DNA from: Pseudomonas sp. G.S.17
GTDB taxonomy: Bacteria > Pseudomonadota > Gammaproteobacteria > Pseudomonadales > Pseudomonadaceae
Direction: 5' to 3'
Assembly (NCBI RefSeq): GCF_038096165.1
Contig: NZ_CP151076.1
Location: 1,736,001-1,800,000, forward strand
Length of the DNA: 64,000 nt
The notes beneath the pieces are model-generated. The model ran no database searches. It saw nothing but the letters and a program-made list of their open reading frames with translations, and had not been told where the DNA came from. Both the position numbers and the translations under genes were made by a program. Below are positions 1-9,536 of this stretch, in pieces (the stretch's first letter is position 1; each line of letters begins with the position of its first letter).

Positions 1-897
1 CAGGTCGTCGGTGTTCATGCTGGGGCCGACCTTGACCCCGATCGGATTGTTCACCCCACGCAAAAACTCCACGTGTGCGCCATCCAGTTGCCGGGTGCGG
101 TCGCCGATCCACAGCATGTGCGCGGAACAATCGTAAAAATCGTTGGTGAGGCTGTCGCGACGTACGAAGGCTTCTTCGTAGTTGAGCAGCAAGGCTTCAT
201 GGGCGGTGAAGAAGGTGGTTTCGCGCAGTTGTGGCGAGGTGTCCATGCCGCAGGCGCGCATGAATGCCAGGGTTTCGTCGATGCGGTCGGCCAGTTGGCT
301 GTACTTTTCCGCCAGCGCCGAGTTGGCAATGAAGTCCAGGTTCCATTTATGCACCTGATGCAGATCGGCAAAGCCGCCCTGGGCGAACGCGCGCAGCAGA
401 TTCAGGGTCGCCGTGGACTGGTGATACGCCTGCAACAGGCGATCCGGGTCCGGCACGCGGCTTTTCTCATCGAAACCGATGCCGTTGACGATATCGCCGC
501 GATAGGCCGGAAAGGTCACGCCGTCGATGGTTTCGTCGTTGGCCGAACGCGGCTTGGCGAACTGGCCAGCCATGCGCCCGACCTTGACCACCGGGCAGCC
601 CGCCGCGAAGGTCATGACGATGGCCATTTGCAGCAGCACCTTGAAGGTGTCGCGAATCTTCGCCGCCGAGAACTCGACAAAACTTTCCGCGCAATCGCCG
701 CCCTGCAGCAGGAATGCACGGCCTTGAGTGACTTCCGAGAACTGGCGACGCAACTCACGGGCTTCCCCGGCAAATACCAGCGGCGGATAGCTGGCCAGCG
801 TCTGTTCGACGTGCAGCAAATGCGCGGCATCGGGGTATTGAGGTTGCTGCTGAATGGGCAATGCCCGCCAGCTGTCGGGACTCCAGGGTTGGTTCAT
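1..897 (-). CDS. class II 3-deoxy-7-phosphoheptulonate (DAHP) synthase, partial
   Basis: Condenses phosphoenolpyruvate with erythrose 4-phosphate, the first step of the shikimate pathway, in the cytoplasm. The frame is open to the window edge. It starts [14 protein letters not shown] at an ATG at 897, and 299 of roughly 450 residues are visible. Class II (plant/actinobacterial type) features include the [11 protein letters not shown] stretch near residue 62, the [14 protein letters not shown] stretch and the [14 protein letters not shown] stretch near the edge. The C-terminal third lies outside the window. It is divergent from the next gene. Pseudomonas also carries class I isozymes, so this is one of several DAHP synthases. 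The family call is firm; which metabolic branch it feeds (primary or phenazine-like secondary) cannot be told here. Confidence 0.93.
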   Translation of the reverse strand, partial: MNQPWSPDSWRALPIQQQPQYPDAAHLLHVEQTLASYPPLVFAGEARELRRQFSEVTQGRAFLLQGGDCAESFVEFSAAKIRDTFKVLLQMAIVMTFAAGCPVVKVGRMAGQFAKPRSANDETIDGVTFPAYRGDIVNGIGFDEKSRVPDPDRLLQAYHQSTATLNLLRAFAQGGFADLHQVHKWNLDFIANSALAEKYSQLADRIDETLAFMRACGMDTSPQLRETTFFTAHEALLLNYEEAFVRRDSLTNDFYDCSAHMLWIGDRTRQLDGAHVEFLRGVNNPIGVKVGPSMNTDDL

Positions 898-1139
898 CGT
901 GGACTCTAAGTCAGTGCAATCGGACGAGCATGTTAGCAGTTCGGTGTCGGGCTGCCAGCGCATGCAGGATGATCGGCGGCACAGGCCGGCTCAATGGGAT
1001 ATTGGCCCTGGGCCATAAAGAGCGTGACCGCGCGCCCCCGCTTGGCCGACAATCCGCGCTTTCCCGCTCAGGGTCGAGCGACTGTATCGAATGAGTGCGA
1101 TCGCCAAGGCTGGACTTGAGCTCGCCGTTAGGAGAAGCA

Positions 1140-1895
1140 ATGACTGAGGAGCGGGTAGAGCGGATTCTGGCCGAAGTACACGATGACTTCGGCATGATCC
1201 GCGTGCTTGAAGTGGATGATTACCGCTTCCTGGAATTCGGCGATGCCATCGAGCAAAGCTGCACCTTCACTGCTGATCCCAGCTGGCTGGAGTACGACTA
1301 CACCCGCGCCATGCTGATCGGCGCGCTGTGCCATGAAGCGCCGGAAAGCGCGCTGTTTCTGGGGTTGGGGGCTGGAACCCTGACTCAGGCGTGCCTCAAG
1401 TTCCTGCCGCTGGAAGACGTCGAAGCCATCGAGTTGCGTCCCGAGGTGCCGCGGCTGGCGATTGAATTCATGGGTCTGGACGATGATCCGCGGCTGTTCA
1501 TCCGTATCGGTGATGCTCTGGAACTGCTGGAAACGGCCGAGTCGGCGGACCTGATCTTTGTCGACCTGTACACCGACGTCGGTCCGGGCGTCGGGCATCT
1601 GGCCTGGAAATTTCTGGAGAACTGTCAGCAACGCCTGAATCCGGGCGGCTGGCTGATCATCAATCAATGGGCGGCCGATGATGGCAAACCTCTGGGTGCC
1701 GCGTTGCTGCGTGGCCTCTATCACCGGCATTACTGGGAACTGCCGGTAAAGGAAGGCAACGTGATTCTCTTCGTGCCGGCCGATCTGGAACAGACGCTTG
1801 ATGTCGAGCCGCTGATCGAGCGTGCTGAAACGCTCGCACCGCGCCTTGGCTACTCGTTGCTGCAACTGATCAAGAACATTCGCCCGGCGACCTGA
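1140..1895 (+). CDS. spermidine synthase-like / SAM-dependent methyltransferase-fold protein
   Basis: 251 residues starting MTEERVERILAEV. I prefer ATG 1140 because AGGAG lies just upstream; a GTG at 1095 has no such site. The protein has the Rossmann fold of the spermine/spermidine synthase family: glycine-rich LFLGLGAGTLTQACLKFLP near residues 74-90, an acidic residue at the end of strand 2 (EAIELRP), and DLIFVDLYTD as the strand 4 motif. Comparable stand-alone Pseudomonas proteins are annotated as spermidine synthase without proof of aminopropyl transfer. No speD-like decarboxylase gene lies beside it, so polyamine synthesis is only a family-level inference. Confidence 0.8.
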   Translation: MTEERVERILAEVHDDFGMIRVLEVDDYRFLEFGDAIEQSCTFTADPSWLEYDYTRAMLIGALCHEAPESALFLGLGAGTLTQACLKFLPLEDVEAIELRPEVPRLAIEFMGLDDDPRLFIRIGDALELLETAESADLIFVDLYTDVGPGVGHLAWKFLENCQQRLNPGGWLIINQWAADDGKPLGAALLRGLYHRHYWELPVKEGNVILFVPADLEQTLDVEPLIERAETLAPRLGYSLLQLIKNIRPAT

Positions 1896-2354
1896 TGATC
1901 GAGTCACGGCTGAGGCGTTCCTTGATTGAGGAAGTTGTGTAGGATGGTCCAGCGCTTTGAGTAGGAATGGATCCGAGCTGCCTGACTGAAAGGTGAACCG
2001 TTTAAGCATCGCCCCCAGCAATCCCGGGCTTTGGGCGAAATAGACCTTCGAGTGGATTTGCGCAAAGCCTGTGACACTTGGACATTCCACTGTTTTGCCC
2101 CGAAAAAAATCCTCACTTTTTCGCGCAATTCCGGTATAGTGCGCGCCGGCCTTTAACGGGGCCTCGTCCAGGTATTGCAATTCCCCGAAGCCAGCTTCGG
2201 CTGCTTGTTCGCTCAGCGGACTATCCTTGGCGATCCATTCATCAAACGTTTTCGCAAATCCCCGCCGACAAAGCAGCCAGGGTGACTTTAGGGTCGTACA
2301 CGGCACGCGCAGCTTTGGAGCATGGGTCTTTGCGGATGCACTAGAGGCAGACCC
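1896..2354 (+). promoter_or_regulatory. long leader region of deaD with candidate -10 element
   Basis: The 459 bases before deaD hold no convincing gene; ORFs here are short and poorly coding. A TATAGT hexamer at 2135-2140 followed by GCGCGCC is a plausible -10 with a GC-rich discriminator, which would give an mRNA leader of about 205 nt. No good -35 stands out. Long structured leaders are typical of cold-shock helicase genes. The leader function is inference. Confidence 0.45.
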
Positions 2355-4034
2355 ATGACCCAGGAATTCGGCGGCTTCGCCGCTTTTGAACTTCATCCAA
2401 ACATTCTTGCAGCCGTCATCGCGACTGGCTATGAAGAGCCTTCGGCTATTCAGCAGCAATCGATCCCTATCATCATGGCCGGTCACGACATGATCGGTCA
2501 GGCGCAAACCGGTACAGGTAAAACTGCCGCGTTCGCACTGCCTATCCTGCATCGCATCGATCCAGCCAAGCGCGAACCACAAGCGCTGATCCTGGCTCCG
2601 ACCCGCGAGCTGGCCCTGCAAGTCGCCACCGCTTTCGAAACCTACGCCAAGCAAATGCCGGGCGTAACGGTTGTGGCTGTCTACGGCGGCGCGCCGATGG
2701 GTCCACAACTTAAAGCAATCCGTAACGGCGCACAGATCGTCGTCGCTACTCCGGGTCGCCTGTGTGATCACCTTCGCCGTGACGAAAAAGTCCTGGCGAC
2801 CGTGAACCACCTGGTTCTCGACGAAGCGGACGAAATGCTCAAGCTGGGCTTCATGGACGACCTGGAAGTCATCTTCAAGGCCATGCCAGCTACCCGTCAG
2901 ACCGTTTTGTTCTCGGCTACCCTGCCGCAGTCGATCCGTGCCATCGCCGAGCGCCATCTGCGCGATCCGAAGCACGTGAAGATCCAGACCAAGACCCAGA
3001 CTGTTACCGCGATCGAACAGGCTCACCTGTTGGTTCACGCTGACCAGAAGACCTCGGCTGTATTGAGCCTGCTTGAAGTCGAAGACTTCGATGCCCTGAT
3101 CATGTTCGTGCGCACCAAGCAAGCGACCCTGGACCTGGCAAGCGCCCTTGAAGCCAAAGGCTACAAGGCTGCTGCACTGAACGGCGACATCGCCCAGAAC
3201 CAGCGTGAGCGCGTTATCGAATCCCTCAAGGATGGCCGTCTGGACATCGTTGTAGCGACCGACGTTGCTGCCCGTGGTCTCGACGTTCCGCGTATCACCC
3301 ACGTATTCAACGTGGACATGCCTTACGATCCAGAGTCCTACGTTCACCGTATCGGCCGTACTGGCCGTGCCGGTCGCGAAGGTCGTGCATTGTTGCTGGT
3401 GACTCCGCGTGAGCGCCGCATGCTGCAAGTGATCGAGCGTGTAACCGGTCAGAAAGTTGCTGAAGTACGCCTTCCGGATGCCCAGGCCGTTCTCGATGCT
3501 CGCATCAAGAAATTGACCAACAGCCTGGCGCCACTGGTTGCTGACGCTGAATCGACCCACGGCGAATTGCTTGACCGCCTGACCGCCGATATCGGTTGCA
3601 GCCCGCGTGCTCTGGCCGCAGCCCTGCTGCGCAAGGCTACCAACGGTCAGGCTTTGACCCTGGCTGCCATCGAACGCGACCGTCCACTGGTGCCGAACAG
3701 CGCACCGCGTGAGCGTAGCGATCGTTCGACTTCGGGTGATCGTCCTGAGCGTAGTGGTGATCGTGAGCGTCGCGCTCCGGTTCCATTGGCCGAAGGCCGT
3801 GCTCGTTGCCGTACCGCGCTGGGTGCGCGTGATGGTATCGCTGCGAAAAACCTGTTGGGTGCAATCCTCAACGAAGGCGGCCTGGCCCGCGAAGCTATCG
3901 GTCGTATCCAGGTGCGTGACAGCTTCAGCCTGGTTGAGCTGCCGGAAGATGGCCTTGAGCGTCTGCTGACCAAACTCAAGGACACCCGCGTTGCAGGCAA
4001 GCAGTTGAAGCTGCGTCGCTATCGCGAAGACTGA
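2355..4034 (+). CDS. deaD: DEAD-box ATP-dependent RNA helicase DeaD/CsdA
   Basis: Unwinds structured RNA, aiding ribosome assembly and translation at low temperature. 559 residues. I chose ATG 2355 (MTQEFGGFAAFEL), preceded by a GAGG-like site, over the in-frame ATG at 2322. Motifs in order: Q motif near residues 10-35, Walker A AQTGTGKT 50-57, PTREL 82-86, DEAD 156-159, SAT 187-189, then ARGLD and HRIGRTGRAG in the second RecA domain. A basic Arg/Ser/Asp-rich linker follows near residues 440-480. The end is a DbpA/CsdA-type RNA-binding domain (GAILNEGGLAREAIGRIQV to LKLRRYRED). The gene is monocistronic, with a strong terminator right after it. Confidence 0.95.
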   Translation: MTQEFGGFAAFELHPNILAAVIATGYEEPSAIQQQSIPIIMAGHDMIGQAQTGTGKTAAFALPILHRIDPAKREPQALILAPTRELALQVATAFETYAKQMPGVTVVAVYGGAPMGPQLKAIRNGAQIVVATPGRLCDHLRRDEKVLATVNHLVLDEADEMLKLGFMDDLEVIFKAMPATRQTVLFSATLPQSIRAIAERHLRDPKHVKIQTKTQTVTAIEQAHLLVHADQKTSAVLSLLEVEDFDALIMFVRTKQATLDLASALEAKGYKAAALNGDIAQNQRERVIESLKDGRLDIVVATDVAARGLDVPRITHVFNVDMPYDPESYVHRIGRTGRAGREGRALLLVTPRERRMLQVIERVTGQKVAEVRLPDAQAVLDARIKKLTNSLAPLVADAESTHGELLDRLTADIGCSPRALAAALLRKATNGQALTLAAIERDRPLVPNSAPRERSDRSTSGDRPERSGDRERRAPVPLAEGRARCRTALGARDGIAAKNLLGAILNEGGLAREAIGRIQVRDSFSLVELPEDGLERLLTKLKDTRVAGKQLKLRRYRED

Positions 4035-4060
4035 TCTGCTCTTGAGCTGATCGTCTGAAC

Positions 4061-4093
4061 AAAAAAATCCCCGACTGGTTCGGGGATTTTTTT
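4061..4093 (+). terminator. intrinsic terminator of deaD
   Basis: A-rich run, TCCCCGA stem, short loop, TCGGGGA, then seven T. It begins 26 nt after the deaD stop and is symmetric enough to act in both directions. Confidence 0.9.
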
Positions 4094-4179
4094 GTCTGGG
4101 ATTTAGGCTTTGGTTTCGGGAAGGGTCCGATACATCTGACATAGATTCAGCGTCTAAAATAGTGCTTCGCAGCGTTTGC

Positions 4180-4336
4180 ACTGGCGTCTTCGGGGACAAG
4201 TCCCCTCTTACCGGGTTGTGTTGATTCGGTAGGACCGGACTTGTCCGGGAAGGCGTCGGTCTGCCGAGAAAGATTTTCAGCGTTTGCACCGGCCTCTTCG
4301 GGGACAAGTTGGGTGGGAGCGAGCTTGCTCGCGAAT
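4180..4336. repeat. cluster of REP-type palindromes
   Basis: Between the deaD terminator and the next gene lie three short palindromes: CGGGGACAAGTCCCC, GTAGGACCGGACTTGTCCGGG (from 4229), and GTGGGAGCGAGCTTGCTCGC (from about 4313). The phrase CAGCGTTTGCACYGG precedes two of them. These are Pseudomonas REP families that recur elsewhere in the window. Nothing else is seen in 4094-4386. Confidence 0.75.
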
Positions 4337-4386
4337 AGGCACGACGCCTCGTCAACAAGTTGGCTCCTAGAGCGCGCGGTGGCTAC

Positions 4387-5154
4387 TCACCCAAACCTGT
4401 AAATATCCATCCCCAACGCCCCCATCGTAAAACCCTGATGCGCCACGCTGAATTCACCGCCCGCGCCCCGCGCGAAGTACAGCGGCAGCAAGTGCTCATC
4501 GCTCGGATGACTGCGCACAGCATGCGGCGCCAGCGTGCGGTAGTCGTGCAGTGCGGCTTCGTTGTTGCTGGCCAGCTTGTCGATCATCCAGTCACGAAAC
4601 TCCTTCGCCCAGGGTTCGACGCTTTCCGGGCCGGCATGCCAGTCCAGTTCGCGCAGATTGTGGGTGATGCTGCCGGAGCCTATGACCAATATGCCTTCAT
4701 CGCGCAGGCTGGCCAACGCTCGGCCGACTTTGGTCTGCAGCGCCGGTCCCTGGCGGCTGGGCAGGGAAACCTGCACCACGGGAATGTCGGCCTGCGGATA
4801 CATCAGGGACAGCGGCACCCAGACACCATGGTCGAACGGGCGTTTGCTGTCGATGCGTGCAGGAAGGCCGGCGGCACCGAGCAGGGCGGCGACTTGCAGG
4901 CTAAGCTCGGGAAGGCCGGGCGCGGGGTATTGCACGGCGAACAACGCGGCCGGGAAGCCGCCGAAGTCATGCCAGGTTTCCGGTTGTGGGTTGCCATTGA
5001 CCAGCAGATCCTGGCTTTCCCAGTGCGCCGAGACAATCACGATGGCCCGTGGCTTTGGCATCCCGGCGGCCAGCCGAACAAGGGCCGGACCGCTGTCGCC
5101 GGGTTCCAGCGCGAGCATGGGCGAGCCGTGTGAGATAAATAAGCTGGGGAACAT
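4387..5154 (-). CDS. 4,5-DOPA dioxygenase extradiol-like protein (LigB family)
   Basis: 255 residues, starting MFPSLFISHGSPML. Belongs to the class III extradiol ring-cleavage dioxygenase superfamily (YgiD/DODA-like). Candidate metal-binding histidines are visible in FISHGSP (N-terminus), VSAHWE, GSITHNL and the conserved HPSDEHLLPL near residue 210. Family members use Zn(II) or Fe(II) and open catechol rings such as DOPA; the physiological substrate in Pseudomonas is unknown. It stands alone, convergent with deaD across a REP cluster and divergent from tpm, with about 100 bp of shared upstream region. Confidence 0.88.
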   Translation of the reverse strand: MFPSLFISHGSPMLALEPGDSGPALVRLAAGMPKPRAIVIVSAHWESQDLLVNGNPQPETWHDFGGFPAALFAVQYPAPGLPELSLQVAALLGAAGLPARIDSKRPFDHGVWVPLSLMYPQADIPVVQVSLPSRQGPALQTKVGRALASLRDEGILVIGSGSITHNLRELDWHAGPESVEPWAKEFRDWMIDKLASNNEAALHDYRTLAPHAVRSHPSDEHLLPLYFARGAGGEFSVAHQGFTMGALGMDIYRFG

Positions 5155-5255
5155 GTCGAGAGCCCTGAGCGATAAGATGCCTCATCTTCAAGCAGACATT
5201 GATCTAAATCTAATATAAGTTTTAGCGCGCTTTGATCGAATTTTCGGGAGGTTTC

Positions 5256-5912
5256 ATGCAGGCTGACTTTTGGCATCAACGTTGGGCCAGTGATCAGATC
5301 GGCTTCCACCAGCAACAGACCAATCCATACCTTGAGCGCTTCTGGCCGCTATTGTCGGTGGCGCAGGGCGCAGGTGTCCTGGTGCCGCTTTGCGGTAAAA
5401 GCCTGGACCTTGGCTGGTTGGCGCAGCAAGGCTACAGCGTCAAAGGCATCGAGTTGTCGGAAAAGGCCATCGCAGATTTTTTCAGTGAACATCAATTGCA
5501 GCCCACGATTCGTCAGCAAGGAGCGTTCAAGGTCTACAGCGCTGGACCGGTGGAGTTGTGGTGCGGCGATTTTTTCGCACTGACGGCCGCCGATGTGGCG
5601 GATTGTCAGGCGCTCTACGATCGCGCGGCCTTGATCGCGTTGCCGCCCGCCATGCGAGAGCAATATGTCCAGCATCTCGGCGAGATATTGTCCGGGAGCT
5701 GCAAGGGGCTGCTGATTACCCTGGATTATGAGCAGTCGGAAGTCGAAGGCCCGCCGTTCTCGGTACCTGATGAAGAGGTGCAACGTCTGTTTGCGTCCGG
5801 CTGGCAGCTGGAAACCTTGCAGACCTGCGATGTGCTGGGGGAAAGCTGGAAGTTCGTTCAGCGCGGCGGTAGCCGGCTTGACGAGCGGGTTTATCGCCTG
5901 GCGCGGCGCTGA
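5256..5912 (+). CDS. tpm: thiopurine S-methyltransferase
   Basis: 218 residues starting [22 protein letters not shown] 5256 is preceded by GGGAGG; an upstream TTG at 5232 lacks a ribosome site. Transfers methyl from S-adenosylmethionine; in Pseudomonas the family is known for tellurite/selenite methylation and tolerance as well as thiopurine methylation. The SAM-binding segment [19 protein letters not shown] and the IELSEKAI segment after strand 2 are clear, and length matches bacterial TPMT (about 217). It lies next to htpX, convergent, sharing one terminator; the same neighbourhood occurs in P. aeruginosa. Confidence 0.95.
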   Translation: MQADFWHQRWASDQIGFHQQQTNPYLERFWPLLSVAQGAGVLVPLCGKSLDLGWLAQQGYSVKGIELSEKAIADFFSEHQLQPTIRQQGAFKVYSAGPVELWCGDFFALTAADVADCQALYDRAALIALPPAMREQYVQHLGEILSGSCKGLLITLDYEQSEVEGPPFSVPDEEVQRLFASGWQLETLQTCDVLGESWKFVQRGGSRLDERVYRLARR

Positions 5913-5934
5913 CTCACCGCCAACCCACAAAAAA

Positions 5935-5953
5935 GGGCGACTCGCGTCGCCCT
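5935..5953. terminator. shared hairpin between tpm and htpX
   Basis: GGGCGAC-TCGC-GTCGCCC with an A run on the left and a T-rich right side. It lies between the two convergent stops, so it can terminate both genes. Confidence 0.75.
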
Positions 5954-5977
5954 TCATTCAAGCTGTAACAGGTTCTA

Positions 5978-6865
5978 TCAACCGCGACGACGCAGCGCCT
6001 CGATACGTTCTTCCAGCGGCGGGTGGCTCATGAACAAGCCAGCCAGGCCGTGTTTGAGGCCGCCATTGATACCGAAGGCCGTCAGGCTGTCCGGCATCTG
6101 CACCGGCACGCCCTGTTCGGAACGCAGACGCTGCAGGGCGCCGATCATGGCCGCAGTGCCCGCCAGACGTGCACCGGCTTCGTCAGCGCGGTATTCTCGT
6201 TTGCGCGAGAACCACATGACGATGGCGCTGGCGAGAAAACCCAGGACGATCTCGGCAAAGATCGTGGTCACGTAATACGCGATGCCCTGGCCGTTCTCGG
6301 TCTTGAAGATCACCTTGTCGACGAAGTTGCCGATGATGCGGGCGAAGAACATCACAAAGGTGTTCACCACGCCCTGCACCAGCGCCAGGGTAACCATGTC
6401 GCCGTTGGCAACGTGACCGATTTCGTGGGCCAGCACCGCTTTCACTTCATCGGGCGAAAAGCGTTCCAGCAAACCCTGGCTGACCGCAACCAGTGCGTCG
6501 TTCTTGTTCCAGCCCGTGGCGAAAGCGTTGGCTTCGTAGGCTGGGAAGATCCCGACTTCTGGCATTTTGATGCCAGCGTCGCGGGACAGTTGTTCGACGG
6601 TCTGCACCAGCCATTGCTCATGCCGGGTGCGTGGCTGGGTAATGATCTGGGTGCCAGTGCTCATCTTCGCCATCCACTTGGAGATGAACAGCGAGAACAA
6701 CGAGCCGGCGAAACCAAATACAGCGCAGAAAACCAGCAGCTGACTGAGGTTCAGATCAACCCCATTGGCCGCCATGAACCCGTTGAAGCCAAACAGGCTC
6801 AGGGTGATGCTGGCTATCAGCACGACCGCCAGGTTAGTGGCCAAAAACAGCAAAATGCGCATCAT
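5978..6865 (-). CDS. htpX: membrane zinc metalloprotease HtpX
   Basis: Inner-membrane M48B protease that degrades misfolded membrane proteins together with FtsH. 295 residues starting [15 protein letters not shown]. An in-frame ATG 12 codons upstream exists, but AGGAG lies 12-17 nt before the ATG pair at 6865, and 295 residues is the family length. Membrane segments are visible at about residues 4-24, 40-62, 160-180 and 195-215. The zinc site is HEIGH at 147-151, with the third ligand probably the Glu of [10 protein letters not shown]. Convergent with tpm. Confidence 0.95.
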   Translation of the reverse strand: MMRILLFLATNLAVVLIASITLSLFGFNGFMAANGVDLNLSQLLVFCAVFGFAGSLFSLFISKWMAKMSTGTQIITQPRTRHEQWLVQTVEQLSRDAGIKMPEVGIFPAYEANAFATGWNKNDALVAVSQGLLERFSPDEVKAVLAHEIGHVANGDMVTLALVQGVVNTFVMFFARIIGNFVDKVIFKTENGQGIAYYVTTIFAEIVLGFLASAIVMWFSRKREYRADEAGARLAGTAAMIGALQRLRSEQGVPVQMPDSLTAFGINGGLKHGLAGLFMSHPPLEERIEALRRRG

Positions 6866-7138
6866 GGTCTGGAAGTTCTCCTCGTGAAGAATATGTAACA
6901 CGTTGCGGGGTATATAAGGTGATGCTTACGGCTATTCAACCCGGGGACTATTTCAAACTGTGTCGTTTTGTCGGGTTGCGTCGTAATTGCGTCAAGTCGC
7001 AAGGCTCCCGACCCAGAGCGGCGGGCACGGCAAGCTCATCGGCGAGCGGGGATTTAATTTCATGGTAGCTGCTGACAGGTTGCCCGCCCGCCGTATTGCG
7101 GCCGGTCGGGCGCGCAATAACGGGGGCGGCAGGCGCGG

Positions 7139-8350
7139 TTACTGGCGATAGGTCTTGAGGAAGTTACCGATACGCCCGATAGCCATGTCCAGTTCGTCGA
7201 CGCGAGGCAGGGTTACCACACGGAAGTGATCCGGCCACGGCCAGTTGAACGCGGTGCCCTGGACCACCAGCAGTTTTTCCGACAGCAGGAGGTCCAGGAC
7301 GAACTTCTCGTCGTTGTGGATCGGGCAGATTTTCGGGTCGATGCGTGGGAACGCATACAGCGCGCCCATTGGCTTGACGCAGCTGACGCCGGGAATGTCG
7401 TTGAGCAGTTCCCAGGTGCGGTTGCGCTGTTCCAGCAGGCGACCGGGCGGAAGTATCAGGTCATTGATGCTCTGGTAACCGCCAAGGGCCGTTTGAATGG
7501 CGTGCTGGCTCGGCACGTTGGCACACAGGCGCATGTTGGCCAGGATGTCGATGCCTTCGATGTAGCTCTGCGCGTTGTGCTTGGGACCGGAAATGGCGAC
7601 CCAGCCGGAGCGGAAGCCGGCAACGCGATAGGATTTGGACAGACCGTTGAAGGTCAGGCACAGCAGGTCCGGGGCCAGGGACGCGGTGCAGATATGTACG
7701 GCGTCGTCGTAGAGGATCTTGTCGTAGATCTCGTCCGAGAACACCACCAGCTTGTGCTGGCGCGCCAGTTCCAGCATGCCCAGCAGGACTTCCTTGGAAT
7801 ACACCGCGCCAGTCGGGTTGTTCGGGTTGATGATCACCATGGCCTTGGTGTTCGGGGTGATCTTGGCCTTGATATCGGCCAGATCCGGCCACCAGTTGGC
7901 CTGCTCGTCGCACAGGTAATGCACCGGGTTGCCGCCCGCCAGGCTGACAGCCGCGGTCCACAACGGGTAATCGGGCGCCGGGATCAGCACTTCATCGCCG
8001 TTGTTGAGCAGAGCCTGCATCGACATCACGATCAACTCGGAGACGCCGTTGCCCAGGTAGATGTCCTCGATGCCGACGCCTTCGACCTGCTTCTGCTGGT
8101 AGTACTGCATCACCGCCTTGCGGGCGCTGAACAGGCCTTTGGAATCGCTGTAGCCTTGCGCGGTCGGCAGGTTGCGGATGACGTCCTGCAGGATTTCCTC
8201 CGGCGCTTCGAAACCAAATGGCGCAGGGTTGCCGATGTTCAGCTTGAGGATGCGATGGCCTTCCTCTTCCAGGCGTTTGGCGTGCTTGAGCACTGGCCCG
8301 CGAATGTCATAACAGACGTTGGCGAGCTTGTTCGATTTGCTGACCTGCAT
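7139..8350 (-). CDS. alaA: PLP-dependent aminotransferase, AlaA-type
   Basis: 403 residues starting MQVSKSNKLANVCYDIRGP. The longer reading with 47 extra residues has no family support, and GGGAACAA precedes ATG 8350. Fold type I class I/II aminotransferase: cofactor lysine K239 in GLSKSYRVAGFRSGW, NPNNPTG at 175-181, SDEIYDKI near 205, and the C-terminal FRVVTLPR arginine that holds the substrate carboxylate. E. coli AlaA makes alanine from pyruvate and glutamate. It is divergent from msrB, as in the corresponding PAO1 region. Confidence 0.87.
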   Translation of the reverse strand: MQVSKSNKLANVCYDIRGPVLKHAKRLEEEGHRILKLNIGNPAPFGFEAPEEILQDVIRNLPTAQGYSDSKGLFSARKAVMQYYQQKQVEGVGIEDIYLGNGVSELIVMSMQALLNNGDEVLIPAPDYPLWTAAVSLAGGNPVHYLCDEQANWWPDLADIKAKITPNTKAMVIINPNNPTGAVYSKEVLLGMLELARQHKLVVFSDEIYDKILYDDAVHICTASLAPDLLCLTFNGLSKSYRVAGFRSGWVAISGPKHNAQSYIEGIDILANMRLCANVPSQHAIQTALGGYQSINDLILPPGRLLEQRNRTWELLNDIPGVSCVKPMGALYAFPRIDPKICPIHNDEKFVLDLLLSEKLLVVQGTAFNWPWPDHFRVVTLPRVDELDMAIGRIGNFLKTYRQ

Positions 8351-8544
8351 GGTGATTGTTCCCGAAAATGGACGAGCCGCGACTAGGTGATCACGTGGTT
8401 CGCCGGGTGTGACGCCGTGAAAAATGGGTTTGTATGCTTGAAACGCGGGTGACAGACTGGCGTCTAACGAAGGCGCAATCATACGTGCCACCTGATCTGT
8501 GGAGAAGATACAGATCAGGCTTTTTCAGTTGCGGAGGTGTACCC

Positions 8545-8940
8545 GTGGAAAAGTTGGACAAAACCCTCGAAGAGTGGCGAGCGATGCTCGATCCCGAGCA
8601 GTACAACGTTTGTCGCCTCAAAGCCACCGAACGGCCGTTTTCCGGCAAGTACAACAGCACCAAGACCGCAGGCGTCTACCATTGTGTGTGCTGTAACGAG
8701 CCGTTGTTCGATTCCGAGACCAAGTTCGATTCCGGCTGCGGCTGGCCGAGCTTCTACGCGCCTATCGAAGGCAGTGCAGTGGTTGAAGTGCGGGATGTCA
8801 GCCACGGCATGATTCGCACCGAAGTGGTCTGCTTCAAATGCGATGCGCACCTGGGGCATGTGTTTCCGGACGGCCCGCCGCCAACCGGGCTGCGTTACTG
8901 CATCAACTCGGTCTGCCTGGATCTGGTCCCGCGCGACTGA
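8545..8940 (+). CDS. msrB: peptide-methionine (R)-S-oxide reductase MsrB
   Basis: 131 residues with a GTG start at 8545, chosen because GGAGG sits 6-12 nt upstream and the length fits MsrB. Reduces R-methionine sulfoxide in proteins using thioredoxin. Zinc-binding pairs CVCC (near residue 47) and CFKC (near 95) are present, with CGWPSFY and the catalytic cysteine C119 in [11 protein letters not shown]. The glutathione peroxidase gene follows 109 bp downstream on the same strand, so both may share a transcript for oxidative repair. Confidence 0.96.
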   Translation: MEKLDKTLEEWRAMLDPEQYNVCRLKATERPFSGKYNSTKTAGVYHCVCCNEPLFDSETKFDSGCGWPSFYAPIEGSAVVEVRDVSHGMIRTEVVCFKCDAHLGHVFPDGPPPTGLRYCINSVCLDLVPRD

Positions 8941-9049
8941 TTGCCTGGCTGCACTGCCTTATAGGCGCTCATCACGACCGAGAATTGAAGTGCGCGCCAA
9001 TCAGTTGCGCGCTAACTTCAATCCCTGTTTCTATTCTGGAGCCACCGTC

Positions 9050-9535
9050 ATGAGCGAAAACCTGCTGAGCATCCCCTGCACGACGATCAAGGGCGAGCAG
9101 AAAACGCTTGCCGATTTCGCCGGCAAAGCAGTGCTGGTGGTCAATACGGCCAGTAAATGCGGCTTTACTCCGCAGTACAAAGGGCTGGAAAAAATTTGGC
9201 AGGATTACAAGGATCAGGGCCTGGTGGTGCTGGGCTTTCCGTGTAATCAGTTTGGCAAGCAGGAGCCGGGTAACGAATCAGCCATCAGTGATTTCTGCGA
9301 GCTGAATTTCGGCGTCACGTTCCCGCTGTTCAAGAAGATCGACGTGAATGGCAGCGACGCTCATCCATTGTTCGTCCAGCTCAAGAGGCAGGCACCAGGA
9401 TTGCTGGGTTCCGAGCGTATCAAATGGAATTTCACCAAATTCCTGATCGGCAAGGACGGCAAGCTGGTCAAACGCTTTGCTCCGCTGACCAAGCCTGAAG
9501 ATCTGACGGGCGAAATCGAAGCGCTGCTCAAGTAG
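9050..9535 (+). CDS. glutathione peroxidase family protein (cysteine type)
   Basis: 161 residues starting MSENLLSIPCTTI at ATG 9050, with TCTGGAG upstream. Reduces hydroperoxides; bacterial cysteine-type members usually take electrons from thioredoxin. The peroxidatic cysteine is C37 in NTASKCGFTPQY, the second conserved block is LGFPCNQFGKQEPG with a likely resolving cysteine, and WNFTKFLI supplies the Trp/Asn of the active site. No selenocysteine. It ends 1 bp before the convergent sagS stop. In P. aeruginosa the MarR regulator gene ospR sits at this spot; it is absent here. Confidence 0.93.
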   Translation: MSENLLSIPCTTIKGEQKTLADFAGKAVLVVNTASKCGFTPQYKGLEKIWQDYKDQGLVVLGFPCNQFGKQEPGNESAISDFCELNFGVTFPLFKKIDVNGSDAHPLFVQLKRQAPGLLGSERIKWNFTKFLIGKDGKLVKRFAPLTKPEDLTGEIEALLK

Positions 9536-9536
9536 C

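Noticed and set aside
1128..4358. 1076-codon open frame on the minus strand
   Set aside because: It is the mirror of the spermidine-synthase-like and deaD genes. GC-rich codons leave the antisense frame open, and its Gln/His-rich sequence matches no family.
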